A DNA stretch of 64,000 nt from Zingiber officinale (Eukaryota > Streptophyta > Magnoliopsida > Zingiberales > Zingiberaceae): the NCBI RefSeq assembly GCF_018446385.1, contig NC_056000.1, forward strand, positions 37,051,511 to 37,115,510. The letters are read 5' to 3'. This document shows positions 10,056 through 22,090 of this stretch, in pieces; within the stretch, counting starts at the first letter, position 1, and every line of letters starts with the position of its first letter. The notes beneath the pieces were generated by a model. It made no database searches and was not told the origin of the DNA. It saw nothing but the letters and a program-made list of their open reading frames with translations. Made by a program: the position numbers and the translations under genes.

Positions 10056-10714
10056 TGATACGACGATAAAAGAGAGTCCACCTATCATGGGTCAATGGAT
10101 ATGGTGTCGGTCAAAGTCAAGACGGTCAACGTCGTGACTTACGGAAAGAGCCTTGGCCAAAAGTGGTTGTTTGATTATCCCAGTCGGCAAAGGAGTGGCC
10201 GAGCGGATCACCCGGCCGGTGAGACGAATGACCATCATGGGCCGGTCGGACGAATGGACGAACCCATAGCCGGTTGTTTCGGGTGGCAGGAAAATGAGCC
10301 GCTCGGACCGCCCATCCGACACAAGGAATGACATTACACAGGAGGGGACGAGAAAACAAAAGAGAACAATAATTAAATATGAAGAAGCCAAGATAAAAAA
10401 AGAATACTCCATCTATCATTAATACACAGAAGTCAAAACAAAGAAGTCTTCATCTGACAATTAATATCATTAAATAAGGGCAGATGAATGATCACAAAGA
10501 AAGGTATAAAAGGGTATGCCATGTATGAGGAAAGGTAAGATTAATCTATTTCTGGATTACTCATTCTCTCTTCCTGATTCTAACTTGAGCATTGGAGGAC
10601 CAACACCAGGAAACCCTTCCCTGGTTTAGTTTTGTTTTGCAGGATTAAAGTCTTCATCCTGTCAGTAGTCACCTCATCCCTGACTTTCTAGCTTCCCTCA
10701 TTCGGACATGATCA
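10056..10714 (+). repeat. Gypsy A 5' LTR
   Basis: 659 bp, starting TGATACGACG and ending GGACATGATCA. It is immediately followed by TTTTGACGCCGTCTGTGGGA, the primer-binding-site region; gypsy B has a similar sequence in the same place. I did not identify the matching tRNA. A TATAAAAGG at about 10505 could be the promoter. The 3' LTR matches along its whole length with scattered substitutions. Confidence 0.9.
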
Positions 10715-10759
10715 TTTTGACGCCGTCTGTGGGAACATAGCCTGCATCCGAATAAGAAG

Positions 10760-11884
10760 ATGGAAGAGGTTGGACGACTCACAATAGTGACGCTGACGCA
10801 AGAGGATCTCTATACACTAATACAAGCTCGAGTGACAAAGATATTGGAGCAACAGCAACAGTCGTTGACCGATCGGCCAACGCATGAGCTTGCTGCCTCT
10901 GCAGCAAGACGACAGGCTGAAAGAGGAGATCAAGCGAATCAACTTTCCGCTCAGGAGCCAAATAGAAGACCGATCGGCTCCTATGGGGATACCCGTAATG
11001 CACTAGTCCCCTTCAACCGAGTGTTATCGTAGGCTCCCCCAGAAGAAAGGGGCCGAGTGGATAGAGACTAGGGATCTTCCTCGGATGAGGCACTTATACA
11101 GGACACACGAAAGGGAAAAGCGCCGAGGGAAGACAACACGCCCGAGCGAGTCAATCGATAATTTTCGAAGGGGATCCTAAATGACCCTATGCCAAAGCAT
11201 TACACCCCGCTGATGATCGGGGAATATAATGGAGCAACCGATCCTAACGACCATTTGGCCAAGTTTGACAATGTGGCTACCCTTCACCAGTACATGGACG
11301 GGGTGAAATGCTGAGTCTTCCTTACCACTCTATCTGGATCGACGCAACGATGGTTCAAATGGTTGTCGAACAACTCAATCCACAGCTTCAAGGACTTCCA
11401 AGTGATATTCCTACATCACTTTGCTATTAGTCACCGCCACCAGAAGACGAGTGTGAATCTGTTCTCGCTAAAGCAAGAACCCCGAGTGACCCTGAGGGTC
11501 TATATCCAGGTCTTCAATCAGGTGGCGATGGACATTCTAGTGGTCTCCTTTGATGTGTTGGTGAACGCCTTAATCCAAGGGCTCACCGAGGGAGAGTTCT
11601 TCCGATCGCTCATTCGGCAACCGCCGAAGGACTTTGGTCATCTCCAAAAGAAGGCCAATGAATACATTAATGTGGAAGAAGTACAGGCAGCAAGGAAGAA
11701 GGAGACGACCGTTGAGCCCGCTAGAGCATCCGAGTGGCATCAACCGAGTAGTCATCAACCACCTAAAGGGCCTCGGATGGGAGCCCCTTCACACCAGGAG
11801 GCTAGGCCACATGTCGTACAGCAGGTGGCGACCGCTCGTCCAAAAGGCAAGAGGTGGACACTAATGTTTTGCATCTTCCACTAG
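10760..11884 (+). pseudogene. Gypsy A gag (decayed)
   Basis: The frame opens at 10760 (MEEVGRLTIVTLTQEDLYTL) and hits a stop after 90 codons at 11032. Gag homology resumes near 11200 with YNGATDPNDHLAKFDN, contains another stop near 11312, and is open again from 11363 to 11884 (QVIFLHHFAISHRHQKTSVN, then LRVYIQVFNQVAMDIL). This is the retrotransposon Gag capsid-type domain of plant Tat elements. The matching Gag of gypsy B is open over the conserved domain. At least two stops make this copy non-functional. Confidence 0.85.
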
Positions 11885-12145
11885 TCGATGACGTACAACA
11901 CCAGGGACTGCTACGACTTGACAGCTAGTAGGTCGGTTCTGCGTAGATATTGCTGTCGATCGCCACTTCCAGACTGGCGTCACCGAAGCCAATCTGCAGA
12001 ACGAAGGAGGGAGAAAAGGACGACCGACCCACACCACCACCAATTACAAAGGGGTTGAATCCCTGCACGAGCCTCTTTCAAACGGACTAAACCGTCCACA
12101 AGGGAAGAAGAGAACTAGAGTAACGTTGCTCAAGGGGAGATAGGA

Positions 12146-15100
12146 ATGATCGTCGGCAAGCCAACCGAGGGAGATTCAAACCAAGCAAGGAAGTTGCATG
12201 CGCGACGGCTCGAGATCCACGCTGTTGGCTATAGCAAGGAGAAAGCTGAAGGACTTGAGATTAGCTTTGATCTTAAGGATTTGGAGGGAGTGGAGGTCCC
12301 CCATGACGATGCATTAATCATCCGAGCAGTAATTGCCAATTACACAGTCCATTGAACTTTTATTGATATAGGGAGCTCGGTAAATATCATATACAGGAAG
12401 ACATTCGATCAATTGTAAATTAACCGGAGTGAACTGCTTCTAATGACGACTCCATTCTACGGCTTTACAAGCAACGAAGTGTTGTCGATCAGCCAGATCA
12501 AGTTGGTCATCTCACATGGAGAAGAACCCCTGAAGCGGACAAGGGCCACAAATTTCATAGTGGTAGATGCGCCCTCGGCATACAACGTCATTTTGGGCTG
12601 ACTAACACTTAATGAGTTCCGAGAGGTGGTGTCCACCTACTGCCAGAAGATCAAATTTCTGATGGACGGTAAGGTAGGAGAAGTCAAAAGGAGACCAGTT
12701 AGCCTCTCAGCGATGCTACGTCGAGATGGTCAAGTCTGAAACAAGAGCCGCTTGGAAAACCCCGCGTTTGGAGGTAAACACCATCATTGAAAAACCCCCC
12801 ACGCTGGTTTATGAAGAAAAAGAAAAAGTTCGGATCCATCCTAACTGTCTGGAAGCAACTACTTTCATCGTTGCCGATCTAGAGGGCGAGAAAAAGGCGG
12901 AGCTGGTAGCCTGCCTTAGACAAAATCATGATGTGTTCGCTTAGGCTACACATGAGCTTTCCGGCATTTCACCAAGTGTAGCTCAGCACGAGCTACACGC
13001 TCGATCGGACGCTCGACCAATAAAACAAAAAAAAAGGGATTTCAACACGGAACAAAACTTGGTAATCCGACCGGAGATAGAGAAATTGCTGGAGGCTGGC
13101 CATATACAGGAGATACAATTTCTGAGTTGGCTTGCTAACATCGTATTGGTTCCCAAGTCGGGTAACAAATGGAGAGACTGCATAGACTTTCGTGACTTGA
13201 ATAAAGCATGCTCGAAGGATTTCTATCCACTGTCCCGGATAGACCAGATGGTGGACTCTACGACAGGTTGCGAGCTGATCTGCATGCTCGACACATATCA
13301 TGGTTATCACCAAGTGTCGCTCGCCCAAGAAGATCAAGAAAAGATCATTTTTATCAAGGCCTACGGAGCATTCTGTTACAACGTCATGCCGTTAGGATTA
13401 AAGAACATCGGCGCCACCTACCAGAGACTTATAAACAAGGTGTTACGGAGGCAGATCGGCCGCAACATAGAGGTATATGTCAACGACATATTAATAATAT
13501 TTTCAAGAGCTATTGATCTTTGCACAGACATCAAGGAGACCTGCCAAACTCTGCGGGTTTATGGAATAAAGTTAAACTTGAACAAGTGCCTGTTCGGCTG
13601 CCAAGAGCGGTCGATTCCTGGGATACATCGTCACGGAGTGGGGGATCGATGCGAATCCGAGCAAGGTCAAGGCTCAACAAGATATGTCATCGCCACGCAA
13701 CTTGAAGGAAGCCCAACGACCGACAGGGGGTATTACCTCTCTGTCTAGATTCATATCCAAATCATCCGACCGGAGCCTATCATTCTTAAAGGTGTTGCAT
13801 CGGACGATAAAATTCCAATGGAATGCGGAGTGCGACTGGGCATTCGAAGAGCTCAAAGATTATCTCAACTCCTTGCCTATATTATCTAAGCCGAGCGTAG
13901 GAAAGCCGCTCTAGATCTATCTGTCGTCCACCGAGAATGCGGTCGGCTCGACATTAGTTAAGAAAATTGGGCAAGAGCAAAAGTCCATGTATTTTTTAAG
14001 TCATATATTGAAAGACGCCGAATCTCACTACACTGGTCTGGAAAAGTTAGCATACACTTTGATACTAGCCGCTCGGAGACTCTGCTCATACTTCCTCTCC
14101 CATCCAATCGTCGTGATGACCAACACTACCCTGGGAAGAGTCCTCCTCAATCCAGAAGCATCCGGTCGGCTGATCAAGTGGACAACTGAACTAAGTGAGT
14201 TCGATATCCAATACCAACCCCGAACGACAATAAAAGCTCAGGCCTTAGTTGATTTTCTCATAGAAATCCAGAACGGCAAGCTAGAAACAGCTTGGAGAAT
14301 ATATGTTGATGGCTCTTCCACTTGACAAGGCAGCAAGATCAGTATCCTGCTCATTTCCCTAAGGGAAGACCGAATGCAACTTTCCATTTGGCTGGATTAT
14401 CGTACCACCAACAATGAGGCTGAGTATAAAGCTCTGATAGTCGGCTTGCAAGCAGTGTGATATATCGGAGCTACAAAGGTCCTCATTCACTTGGACCCTC
14501 AGTTGGCCGCCCAACAGCTAATGGGGGTGTTCGAGATTAGCAGCTCCCGACTCAAGTTATATGCAGAAGCCTTCGAGAAGCTGAAGATAAATTTTCAAGA
14601 AGTCACTTGTATATAAGATCCCTCAATCGGACAATCAAGCAGCAGATGAACTGGCTAAATTAACTAGTTCATTATCACTGATCGTGATCAGCCAGCCGAT
14701 CAAACAGGTTTCTTTGGTGGCGCATATTGACCGGGTGGAGGGAGTTGCCTTTTCGAGCGACTGGAGAACACCATTAATTGAATTTCTCCGATCGGGTAGT
14801 ACGTCGGCCGACCAGGAGGCGACACGTCTATTAAAGAAGAGGGCAGGATGGTTCACCTTGGTCGGAGATCAGTTGTACAAAAAAGTATTCTCTAGGCCCT
14901 TGCTCAAGTGTGTTGGACTAGAGGGCTAGTGTACATCTTGCAAGAAACTTCTTGCACCAAGGCTCTTGTGGAAGCCATCCAGATGATCGTTCACTAGCTC
15001 GAAAGATTCTCCTGGCCGAATACTTCTGTCCAATTCTCTAAGAGGATGTCATTCGGACGACAACCACATGCCTGCCCTATCAAAAATATCACAATATTTC

Positions 15101-15790
15101 GCACTGACCGATCGAAGAGATGAAGTCATCCACTATATCTTACCAGTTCGACCAATGGGGCATGGACATCGTGAGACCATTTCCCATAGCAACGGGTTAG
15201 CGAAGGTTCTTGCTTGTTGCTTGGACTACTTTTCAAAATGGGTGGAAACTGAGCCCCTGGCAAAGATAAGTGAGCAGATGGTCATCAAGTTCATATGGCA
15301 GAACATCCTTTATCAGTTCGTCATCCCCCGCGGGCTCGTCTCGGATAATGGGAGGCAGTTCATGGGTCAGAAGCTCAGGGAGTGGTGCGAAGACTATGAC
15401 ACCCAGTACACCTTCACCTCAGTTTCCTACCCCTAGAGCAACGGCTAGGTGGAGGTCACAAACTGGGAGATCCTCAGAGGCTTACGAACTCGGTTCGACC
15501 ATGCAGGAGATAGTTGGGTTGACGAGCTCTCAAGTGTCTTATGGGTACTTCGCACGACTCCAAAGGAGGCGACCAACGTAATACCATTCCAGTTGGTGTA
15601 CGGAGGAGAAGCGGTGGTTCATGTAGAGATTGGAGTAGAATCTAACCGGGTGCGACTCTACGACGAGGGAAATGGCGAGCGAAGGTTAATGGAGCTCAAC
15701 TTGGTGGATGAAGCACAGGATAAAAGCGGTTGTTCAGCTAATGGCTTACCGACAGTGGATGAGGCAGCACTACAATAGGAGGGCCATCCC
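12146..15790 (+). pseudogene. Gypsy A pol: protease, RT, RNase H x2, integrase (decayed)
   Basis: Protease lies around 12146-12640, with the active-site triad changed to FIDIGSS (normally D-T/S-G). RT is at about 13059-13520 (CIDFRDLNKACSKDFYPLSR, then YVND in place of YVDD, so the catalytic site is altered). RNase H follows at 13800-14260 (LSHILKDAESHYTGLEKLAY). A second RNase H begins at 14300 (IYVDGSST, then DYRTTNNEAEYKALIVGL), the feature of the Tat lineage. Integrase runs 14900-15780, with WGMDIVRPF and SDNGRQFMG. Frame changes and stops occur throughout. Gypsy B preserves intact DTG and YVDD at the equivalent places. Confidence 0.88.
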
Positions 15791-16120
15791 GAGGTCCTTC
15801 TAGGTCGGTGATTTGGTGTGGAAAAAAATCAAGCCGGCCGGCGACGTCACCAACTTGAGGCACCATGGACGGGACCTTACAAGATCGTACAGAAACTCTG
15901 CTCGAGGGCCTATTACTTGGAAGACTGAAATGAGAGACGACTTGAACGGTCATGGAGTGCGAATCATCTCCAATCCTATAGGCTCGGGTGAGAGGTGTAT
16001 GAGTAAATATAAATGTACTTGTGTGTATGCCTTCTGGATGCAGGGCTGACATGAATAAAAACCAAAGTTTTCTAGACTCTTGGGTCAACCAGGCCAAGTT
16101 AAAAGTCGAACGGCTACGAT

Positions 16121-16490
16121 AAACCCTTATCTCCATTAACGGTTGAGCAGTGGCCTTAAACCCTTGTCTCCATCAGCGGTCGAGCGGCGATCTTAAACCC
16201 CTGTCTCTATCAATGATCGAGCGGCGACCTTAAACCCTTGTCTCCATCAGCGATCGAGCGGTGATCTTAAAACCTTATCTCCATCAGCGGTCGAGTGGGG
16301 ACCCTAAACCCTTGTCTCCATCAGTGGTCGAGCGGCGACCTTAAACCTTTGTCTCCATCAGCGGTCGAGTGACGACGTTAAACCTTTGTCTCCATCAGCG
16401 GTTGAGCGGTGACCTTAAACCCTTGTCTCCATCAATGGTCGAGCGACGACCTTAAACTCTTGCCTCGATAAGCGGTCGAGTGTCGATCTT
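16121..16490 (+). repeat. 37-bp tandem array in the 3' untranslated region of gypsy A
   Basis: About ten head-to-tail units of 37 bp with the core AAACCCTTGTCTCCATCAGC followed by GGTCGAGCGGCGACCTT, with point differences between units. It lies between the end of pol and the antisense ORF. Tandem arrays in this part of Tat-lineage elements are known as seeds of satellite repeats. It has no coding potential. Confidence 0.88.
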
Positions 16491-16862
16491 AAATTCAGGC
16501 CTGATGAAGAATAATATCAACTAAAAATGGCCGGCCAGGAACACGTGCTTCCCAAATGCTCCAAGTTTTCAAAATATGGTGATCGTTCAATAATCAGGAG
16601 TGGATAAATCTACTATGACTGCTCATCACCAATCGGAGGGTCATAAAGCCACACTTAAAAAGTATAAACAACTCACAGTTTCTCTCGGGTCTGCACAACA
16701 ACACGTGAATGACTAAAATGCAAGTTAAATTGAAAGATGCCGAATGGCAATGAGGGGACGAATGAACAAGAAAAGATCGCTGGACGAGAGATCATTCATT
16801 AACACTTGCATGAAGATTACAAACATAAAGGGCAAATACAAAATCATTCACTTGAGCAAGAT

Positions 16863-19800
16863 TCACTCCAGATAATCCAAGGTATCGTCAGGTAGCGACT
16901 CAGTTAGCTTATCCCGACTAATAACCTTGCTTGTCAGAGTGGCAGGGAGGTAATCGCCTTCTTGGAGTTGGTCGAACATCCCATCGATCACAAAGTTAAA
17001 CAGACAAAGTGCCCGATCAGCGACCTTGTCATTAAAAGCATCCGAGAGGATGTAGGATCACTTCATGAGCTCAAACCTACTTGGCTCGACCTCTTGATAA
17101 GTCTCTAAGGCCATTTGGAAGGCTTTCAATTCTACCTTTAGTGTCACCAGCTCCTCATCTTTTGCAACGAGCTGGGTTTTCGTGGCAGTCTGCTCGGTCG
17201 ATCGTCCGTTCCGCTCTGCCTTCAGGGTAGCCTCAGCTTCCTTTAAATTCTCGGCAAACATCCGAAACTCCTTATTTTTTATCTCCAAATTTTCAATGGC
17301 TCGGAGTTTCCTAGTGTTGGAAGAATGGATTTTGGATTTAAAGGTGTTGGCCTGTTTATTAAGCCGAGCTAATTAGGTGGCCTGCTTAGCGTTTTTTCCC
17401 TTCTTCGCCTCCAGCTGCTCGACGCTCTTAAATAGATCAGCTGTTAGTTGAGCCATCTCAGCATTCATTTGCTCCAGCTGTGCCTAAGAAGCAGATGATT
17501 GGACGCTCAGGGCCCTCAGTTGCTTAACTTCCTACTCCATAAAAACAAGCCTTTGACACATGGTCAGACTCTCTACCCAATACTACGAGGAACCAGGAAA
17601 ATATAAGAGTGGATCAGAGATAAATTAAGAACATACAAAAAACTTAACCTAGTGGACATCTGGGTATAACTGTCCGCGAGCGCCCCCAGAGTAGGGGTGG
17701 CAATTTTTGACCCGACACGAAAACACGACCCGAATCGAACACGAAAAAATCAGGTTAGGATTGGGTAGTTTCGGGTTCGGGTCAAAATCGGGTCGATCCA
17801 ATTGACCCAATTAATAAATAGGTCGGGTTCGGGTCAACCTGAAATGACCCAATTACAACCCGCGAATCCGTTTATAAATAATTATAAATTTAAACTAAAA
17901 TTACAAATTAAAAAAAGTTAAAACCATAAACATAGAGATATGCTATTGATTGCAATGTTGCCATAGCTTATCATTTATGATATGAATTTTCAATTTGTGT
18001 AGATAAATGTTATTTTTAATTTTTAATTTAATATACAAAATTTCTTTAATGAATTCAGGACATGTTCGGGTCAAACAGGGCAAACGGGTTAAACGGGTCG
18101 GGTTCGGGTCAAGTGCAAATAAACAGATTAGGTTCAGGTTGAATAGTTTGACCCGAATTAATAATCAGGTTGGGTTCAGGTTGTCATTTGCCAACCCGTC
18201 AACCTGCCAACCCGAACCCGTCAACCTGCCAACCCGAACCCGTCAACCTGCCAACCCGAACCCGTCAACCCGAATCCGTCAACCCGAATCCGAACCAAAT
18301 TGCCACCCCTACCCCAGAGGCATGACCGTTGCACGGGCTCGGGCATCTACCCATATCTATGTGAGCGACCCCTGATTGATTATCTGGTGCTCGGGATCCA
18401 ACACTGTCTGACTCACGCCATTCCTCGGTCGGAAGATGGATAACTACCGTTATGTGGCGCTGGCCGCTCAGGGCTGATTGGGCTGAGGTTGCTCTGCCGG
18501 ACGATCGAGACGTTGACGTCTGCCGGATGCTTGACTTTTGAATCTTCGGCGGCGGCGACATGAAAGCAACTGACGGTGTGCAAATAGTTCCTTGTCGCAG
18601 ACCAGATAGGGATAGTGTCCGATCAGATGATGTAGGGGGGACTGCCGCCGTGGCGAGAGCTAGCGTCGAGGTTTCAACCTACTCAGCAGAAGGAAGGCGC
18701 GGGCTAGTTCTAGTGGGGGCTCGCACTGCGGAGGAAGTGGATCATGATGTAGTCTCTGTTCGGCACCTCTTACAGCTTATCAGTGGTTCCCCAGAAGAGG
18801 CCGAGTCCGACGCCCCCTCAACCGGAATCATCGGCAGTCATGTAGAGGGAGGATTTGAAGCACCAACTACTCCACCGCTGGGCGTCTGACTGGCTATCCC
18901 TTCGCTCACTAGAGTTGGCGCTCCCTCGCTCTCTCCTAGCAGGTCTTCTTGTGAGCCGATCGGCTACAAACCTCGGCTCTCCAACTTATTCACGGCCGAA
19001 GCATTGATCTCTGTGTCCGCAAGTTTTGCTTTGCCGGCTAGATGAGCACACAACATGATTTGGGCTGCAAAAGAAAAGGAGAAATCAGTTAGATTCAAAA
19101 GTTAGACCAAGAAAGAGCGTACCTAGGCTGGACGGAAGCCTTGTGCGGATCTAGCTCAGACCGAACACATAGAGGACTCCCTCATGTAGCAATCTATGGA
19201 TATCGTATTTTTTCCTGGCCAATTGTGAAGCTGCATGGAGGTAGTCCGATCAGCTCTTGTACTTCTTGAGTTCTGGTGGGTTTGTCACTTCTAGCCGCTA
19301 GCTAGTCGGAAAATCGGGACGATTAGGGAATTTGACAAAAAAGTAGTATTCTCTCCAATGTTTATTGGAGGATGACATCTTATCGAAAAAGACTAAGCCC
19401 ACTCGGGCTTGGAATAAGAAGGTCTCCGGCTCGAACAATTTGGGATCGATAATAAAAATAATGGAAGAGCCGAGGAGTAAGGGGAATGCCGTGCATGCGG
19501 AACAAAACGACGACCCCGCACAACATCCGAGAGGAGTTCAACACTAGTTAATGGAGAGAAATACGAAAAATATTTACAAACAGTAGAAAAGAAAGGGTGG
19601 ATTGGAAACCATAGACCGACGGTAAATTGGTCCTAAAAATTATTACGAAACCGGGCGACGGTTCGTTCGGACGGTCAAAGGCAGAGGGAAGACTAATTTG
19701 ATAGTTAGGCGAAATCTCATATGCAACCCTCAAACTCTCCGCATCACCGACGTCGAATCTAGACTTAATGGAGGTGTATCAGAGTCCAGGGATGGCGACG

Positions 19801-19920
19801 GGAGGTTGAGATGAGCTTGCCATTGAGAGAACGAAAGAAAAAGATCGAAGATGAATGATAAACGAACACTAAACCGAATCAATCGAAGAACCTTACAAGG
19901 AAGATCACACAGAATCAATC
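16863..19920 (-). pseudogene. Gypsy A antisense ORF (putative gypsy-type transposon domain plus coiled coil), decayed
   Basis: On the opposite strand to gag-pol there is a long, broken reading frame. Its N-terminal half (about 19740 down to 19150) reads through pieces such as LPSAFDRPNEPSPGFVIIF, RMHGIPLTPRLFHYFYY, VFFDKMSSSNKHWREYYFFV and YDIHRLLHEGVLYVFGLS. These resemble the plant 'putative gypsy type transposon' family (Transposase_28, PF04195). The C-terminal part (17288 down to 17058 and beyond) is charged and helical, probably coiled coil, ending SLPDDTLDYLE at a TGA at 16863-16865. Several frameshifts, stops and a hAT MITE break it. Extra antisense ORFs near the 3' LTR are known in Tat-lineage elements; their role is not established. 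Confidence 0.7.
17692..18311. mobile_element. hAT-type MITE, copy 2, with perfect 8-bp target duplication
   Basis: A 620-bp element with perfect inverted ends (TAGGGGTGGCAATTTTT at the left, ending TTGCCACCCCTA at the right). It is flanked by CCCCAGAG at 17684-17691 and 18312-18319, an exact 8-bp duplication as made by hAT transposases. The interior matches the copy at 8343-8926, with GGGTC/CGGGTT repeats and an AT-rich core. It sits in the antisense ORF of gypsy A, so it arrived after that element. Being non-coding, it would depend on a hAT transposase elsewhere. Confidence 0.92.
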
Positions 19921-20567
19921 AAAGAAGCTTACAGGGAGACCACTGGAGTACAAGGAGACTAATGACGAAGAAGCGGAATGCTACTTCGACGAAGCTCGAA
20001 GACGAAGGCACAAAGTGGAGAAGATGACGACACATGCGAGGCTTATAAATCTCACGGTCGATTGCTCTCAACTGTTCAATCCAAGGTTTTGAAAACCTAG
20101 AAGAAGATCTGACCGTGGAATTCAAAAAGGCGCTAGTCACGTCAACAGAGGATATCTGCTTGTCTTGTTAGGCGTGCGACAGTAGAAAGGGACACGTGGC
20201 ATGCGGTAACCGGACAACATTTAATGAACTTAATTAAAAGAGATGGTCATGTGCTCAGCCATAATTGTCAATGATTTATACGGGCTTTGAGAAATATGGA
20301 TGACGTCGACGACGACTGCGCTCGCTCGAAGAAGCGCATTTGGAGAATTCTCAAAGTATTGTCACTTCCCGCTCTGCATAGAGGATGGTTTATCGGACCG
20401 ATCGTCCATTGGCCATGGTTAGACAACGACCGAGCGACGTTGGTTGATGTGCCGACTAGATACTAGGGACTGAACACTCCGATTGGACATAGAAATCACC
20501 AAGAAAACCTGTTGTCCAGTCAGTCGAACCTATAACCTCCTTCGACTAGACTTGAGGGGGAGGCTTG

Positions 20568-21222
20568 TGATGCGGTGATAAGGGAGAACCCACCTGTCAT
20601 GGGTCAATGGACATGGTGTTGGTCAAAGTCAAGGCGGTCAATGTCGGGGCTTATGGAAAGAGCCTTGGCCAAAGGTGGCTATCTGGTTGTCCCGATCGGT
20701 AAAGGAGTGGTCGAGCGAATCTCCCGACCTGTCAGATGAATGACCATCATGGGCCAGTCGGACGAATGGACGAACCCGTAGCTGGTTTTTTTAGTCAGTA
20801 GGAAAACGAGCTGCTTGGACTGCCCGTCCGACGCAAGGAATGATATTACACAGGAGGGGACGAGAAAACAAAAGAGAACAATCATTAAATATGAAGAAGC
20901 CAAGACAAAGAAGAATACTTCATCTATCATTAATACACAGAAGTCAAAACAAAGAAGTCTTCCTCTGGCAATTAATATTATTAAATAAGGACAGATGAAC
21001 GATCACAAAGAAAGATATAAAAGGATATGTCAGGTATGAGAAAAGGTAAGATTGATCTATTTCTAGATTACTTATTCTTTTTTCCTGATTCTAACTTAAT
21101 GTCAGAGGGCAAACGCGAGGGATCCCTTCCCTGATTTGATTTTATTTTGCAGGATTGAAGTCTTCATCCCGTGTAGTCACTCCATCCTCAACTTTCCAGC
21201 TTCTCTCATTCGGACAGGATCG
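20568..21222 (+). repeat. Gypsy A 3' LTR
   Basis: 655 bp, beginning TGATGCGGTG and ending GGACAGGATCG, preceded by the polypurine tract TTGAGGGGGAGGC. It is colinear with the 5' LTR. The final base differs from the canonical CA end, which is CA in the 5' LTR. It is followed at once by the CATAT duplication. Confidence 0.9.
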
Positions 21223-21275
21223 CATATTTTTATTTTCAATTTTAGAATCTTAATTTAATGGGGGTAAAATCCGAA

Positions 21276-21327
21276 CAATAATAATAATAATAATAATAAA
21301 TAATAAAAATAAAAATAAAAATAAAAT
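21276..21327. repeat. AAT / AAAAT simple repeat
   Basis: A run of AAT units that changes into AAAAT units just right of the gypsy A insertion and at the broken inner edge of the leader-only NLR copy. It is a likely unstable microsatellite and marks the truncation point of that copy. Confidence 0.85.
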
Positions 21328-21334
21328 GAGAAGT

Positions 21335-21790
21335 TGAAGAGCGTACAAATATATGAAGAAGAGCCCTTCCCATCCAAAATGTGAAAACGACACAAATGTG
21401 AAATTTCCCACACAACTATGAGAAAACGGCACAAATACGTGAAGAAGAGTCTTCACCCCTCCCAGACTATGCCAATTAATAAAGATCAAGTTTCGTCTCT
21501 TTCACACGAAAATTATACAAACACACCGCACCTAGATCATTTGAGAAAGCAACAAACGTCAAATGAGAAGTTGAAGGGCGTACCTCGGCAATGCCAATGA
21601 TGGCGAGCAAGATGAAATCAGAAGAAAAAAAAGGAAATAAACAAGACGATGAAATCAGAAAAGGACCGATGTGAAGGCATTTGATACTTGTTGGTCACTT
21701 TCACGTTCCCTCTTCGTCAAGTATTCGATATCCTTTTCGTCTATATAGTCTTTTCCACTGTTTTAACTATTATAAAATAATAAACAAATC
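21335..21790 (-). pseudogene. Leader-only remnant of a third NLR copy
   Basis: This segment is similar to 6070-6480 upstream of NLR1: it includes part of the leader intron (AACTATGAGAAAACG, AAAGATCAAGTTTCGTCTC), the splice donor at the edge of the first exon, the first exon, and the promoter with a TATA, CTATATAG, at about 21741-21748. No NB-ARC or LRR sequence follows; homology ends in an AAT microsatellite. The upstream ATG seen in NLR1 is present, but its frame ends early at a TGA. The coding part was lost by deletion or rearrangement. Confidence 0.7.
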
Positions 21791-22090
21791 GAGCGAACTT
21801 TGTTTTTTCACAGATCATTTTTAAATATTTTCCTAAATTGGATCGAAATGAATTTTCCTTTATCCCTAACTTTTTCTTCTTCTCATTGGCGTGGCAAGCG
21901 GCCCTGCTCGCCAGGCGGCCACGGGCGGCCCTGCCCGGCCACCTCTCGCGGCCTGCGTGGTCTCGAGTCCGGCCTTTTTTTCCTTCCTGTTTTTTGAGAG
22001 AATTTTTTTCCATCTTAAATTTCATTCCATTCTATTCTTTTCCTTTCCTTTCTTTCCCTTTCCTTTCCTTTCCTTTCTAACTAAATTGAA
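21791..22090. repeat. Upstream flank of the leader-only NLR copy, similar to 9105-9360
   Basis: This block is continuous with the NLR leader and similar to 9105-9360. It contains a GC-rich patch (GGCGGCCACGGGCGGCC) inside AT-rich DNA and a TTTCC/CTTTC pyrimidine microsatellite at about 22024-22077. ORFs read across it on both strands are products of low-complexity sequence; I do not support a gene. Confidence 0.6.

Larger units (their letters stand above)
10056..21222 (+). mobile_element. Gypsy A: Ty3/gypsy (Tat lineage) LTR retrotransposon, complete but decayed
   Basis: An 11.2-kb element with two similar LTRs (10056-10714 and 20568-21222), flanked by a perfect 5-bp target duplication CATAT (10051-10055 and 21223-21227). 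Internal order is gag, protease, reverse transcriptase, RNase H, a second RNase H, integrase, a 37-bp tandem array, and a long antisense ORF region. RT before integrase makes it Ty3/gypsy; the second RNase H and the large 3' non-coding region with antisense ORF point to the Tat lineage. Every coding region carries stops or frameshifts, so it cannot move by itself. Gypsy B at 45218 is a related family. Confidence 0.92.

Noticed and set aside
16121..16490. Regular repeats that could look like a CRISPR array
   Set aside because: The 37-bp units are directly adjacent with no unique spacers, lie in a plant retrotransposon, and have no cas genes nearby.
18560..18889. A 109-codon plus-strand frame in the gypsy A 3' region
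   Set aside because: It is antisense to the recognised minus-strand ORF remains and has no domain.
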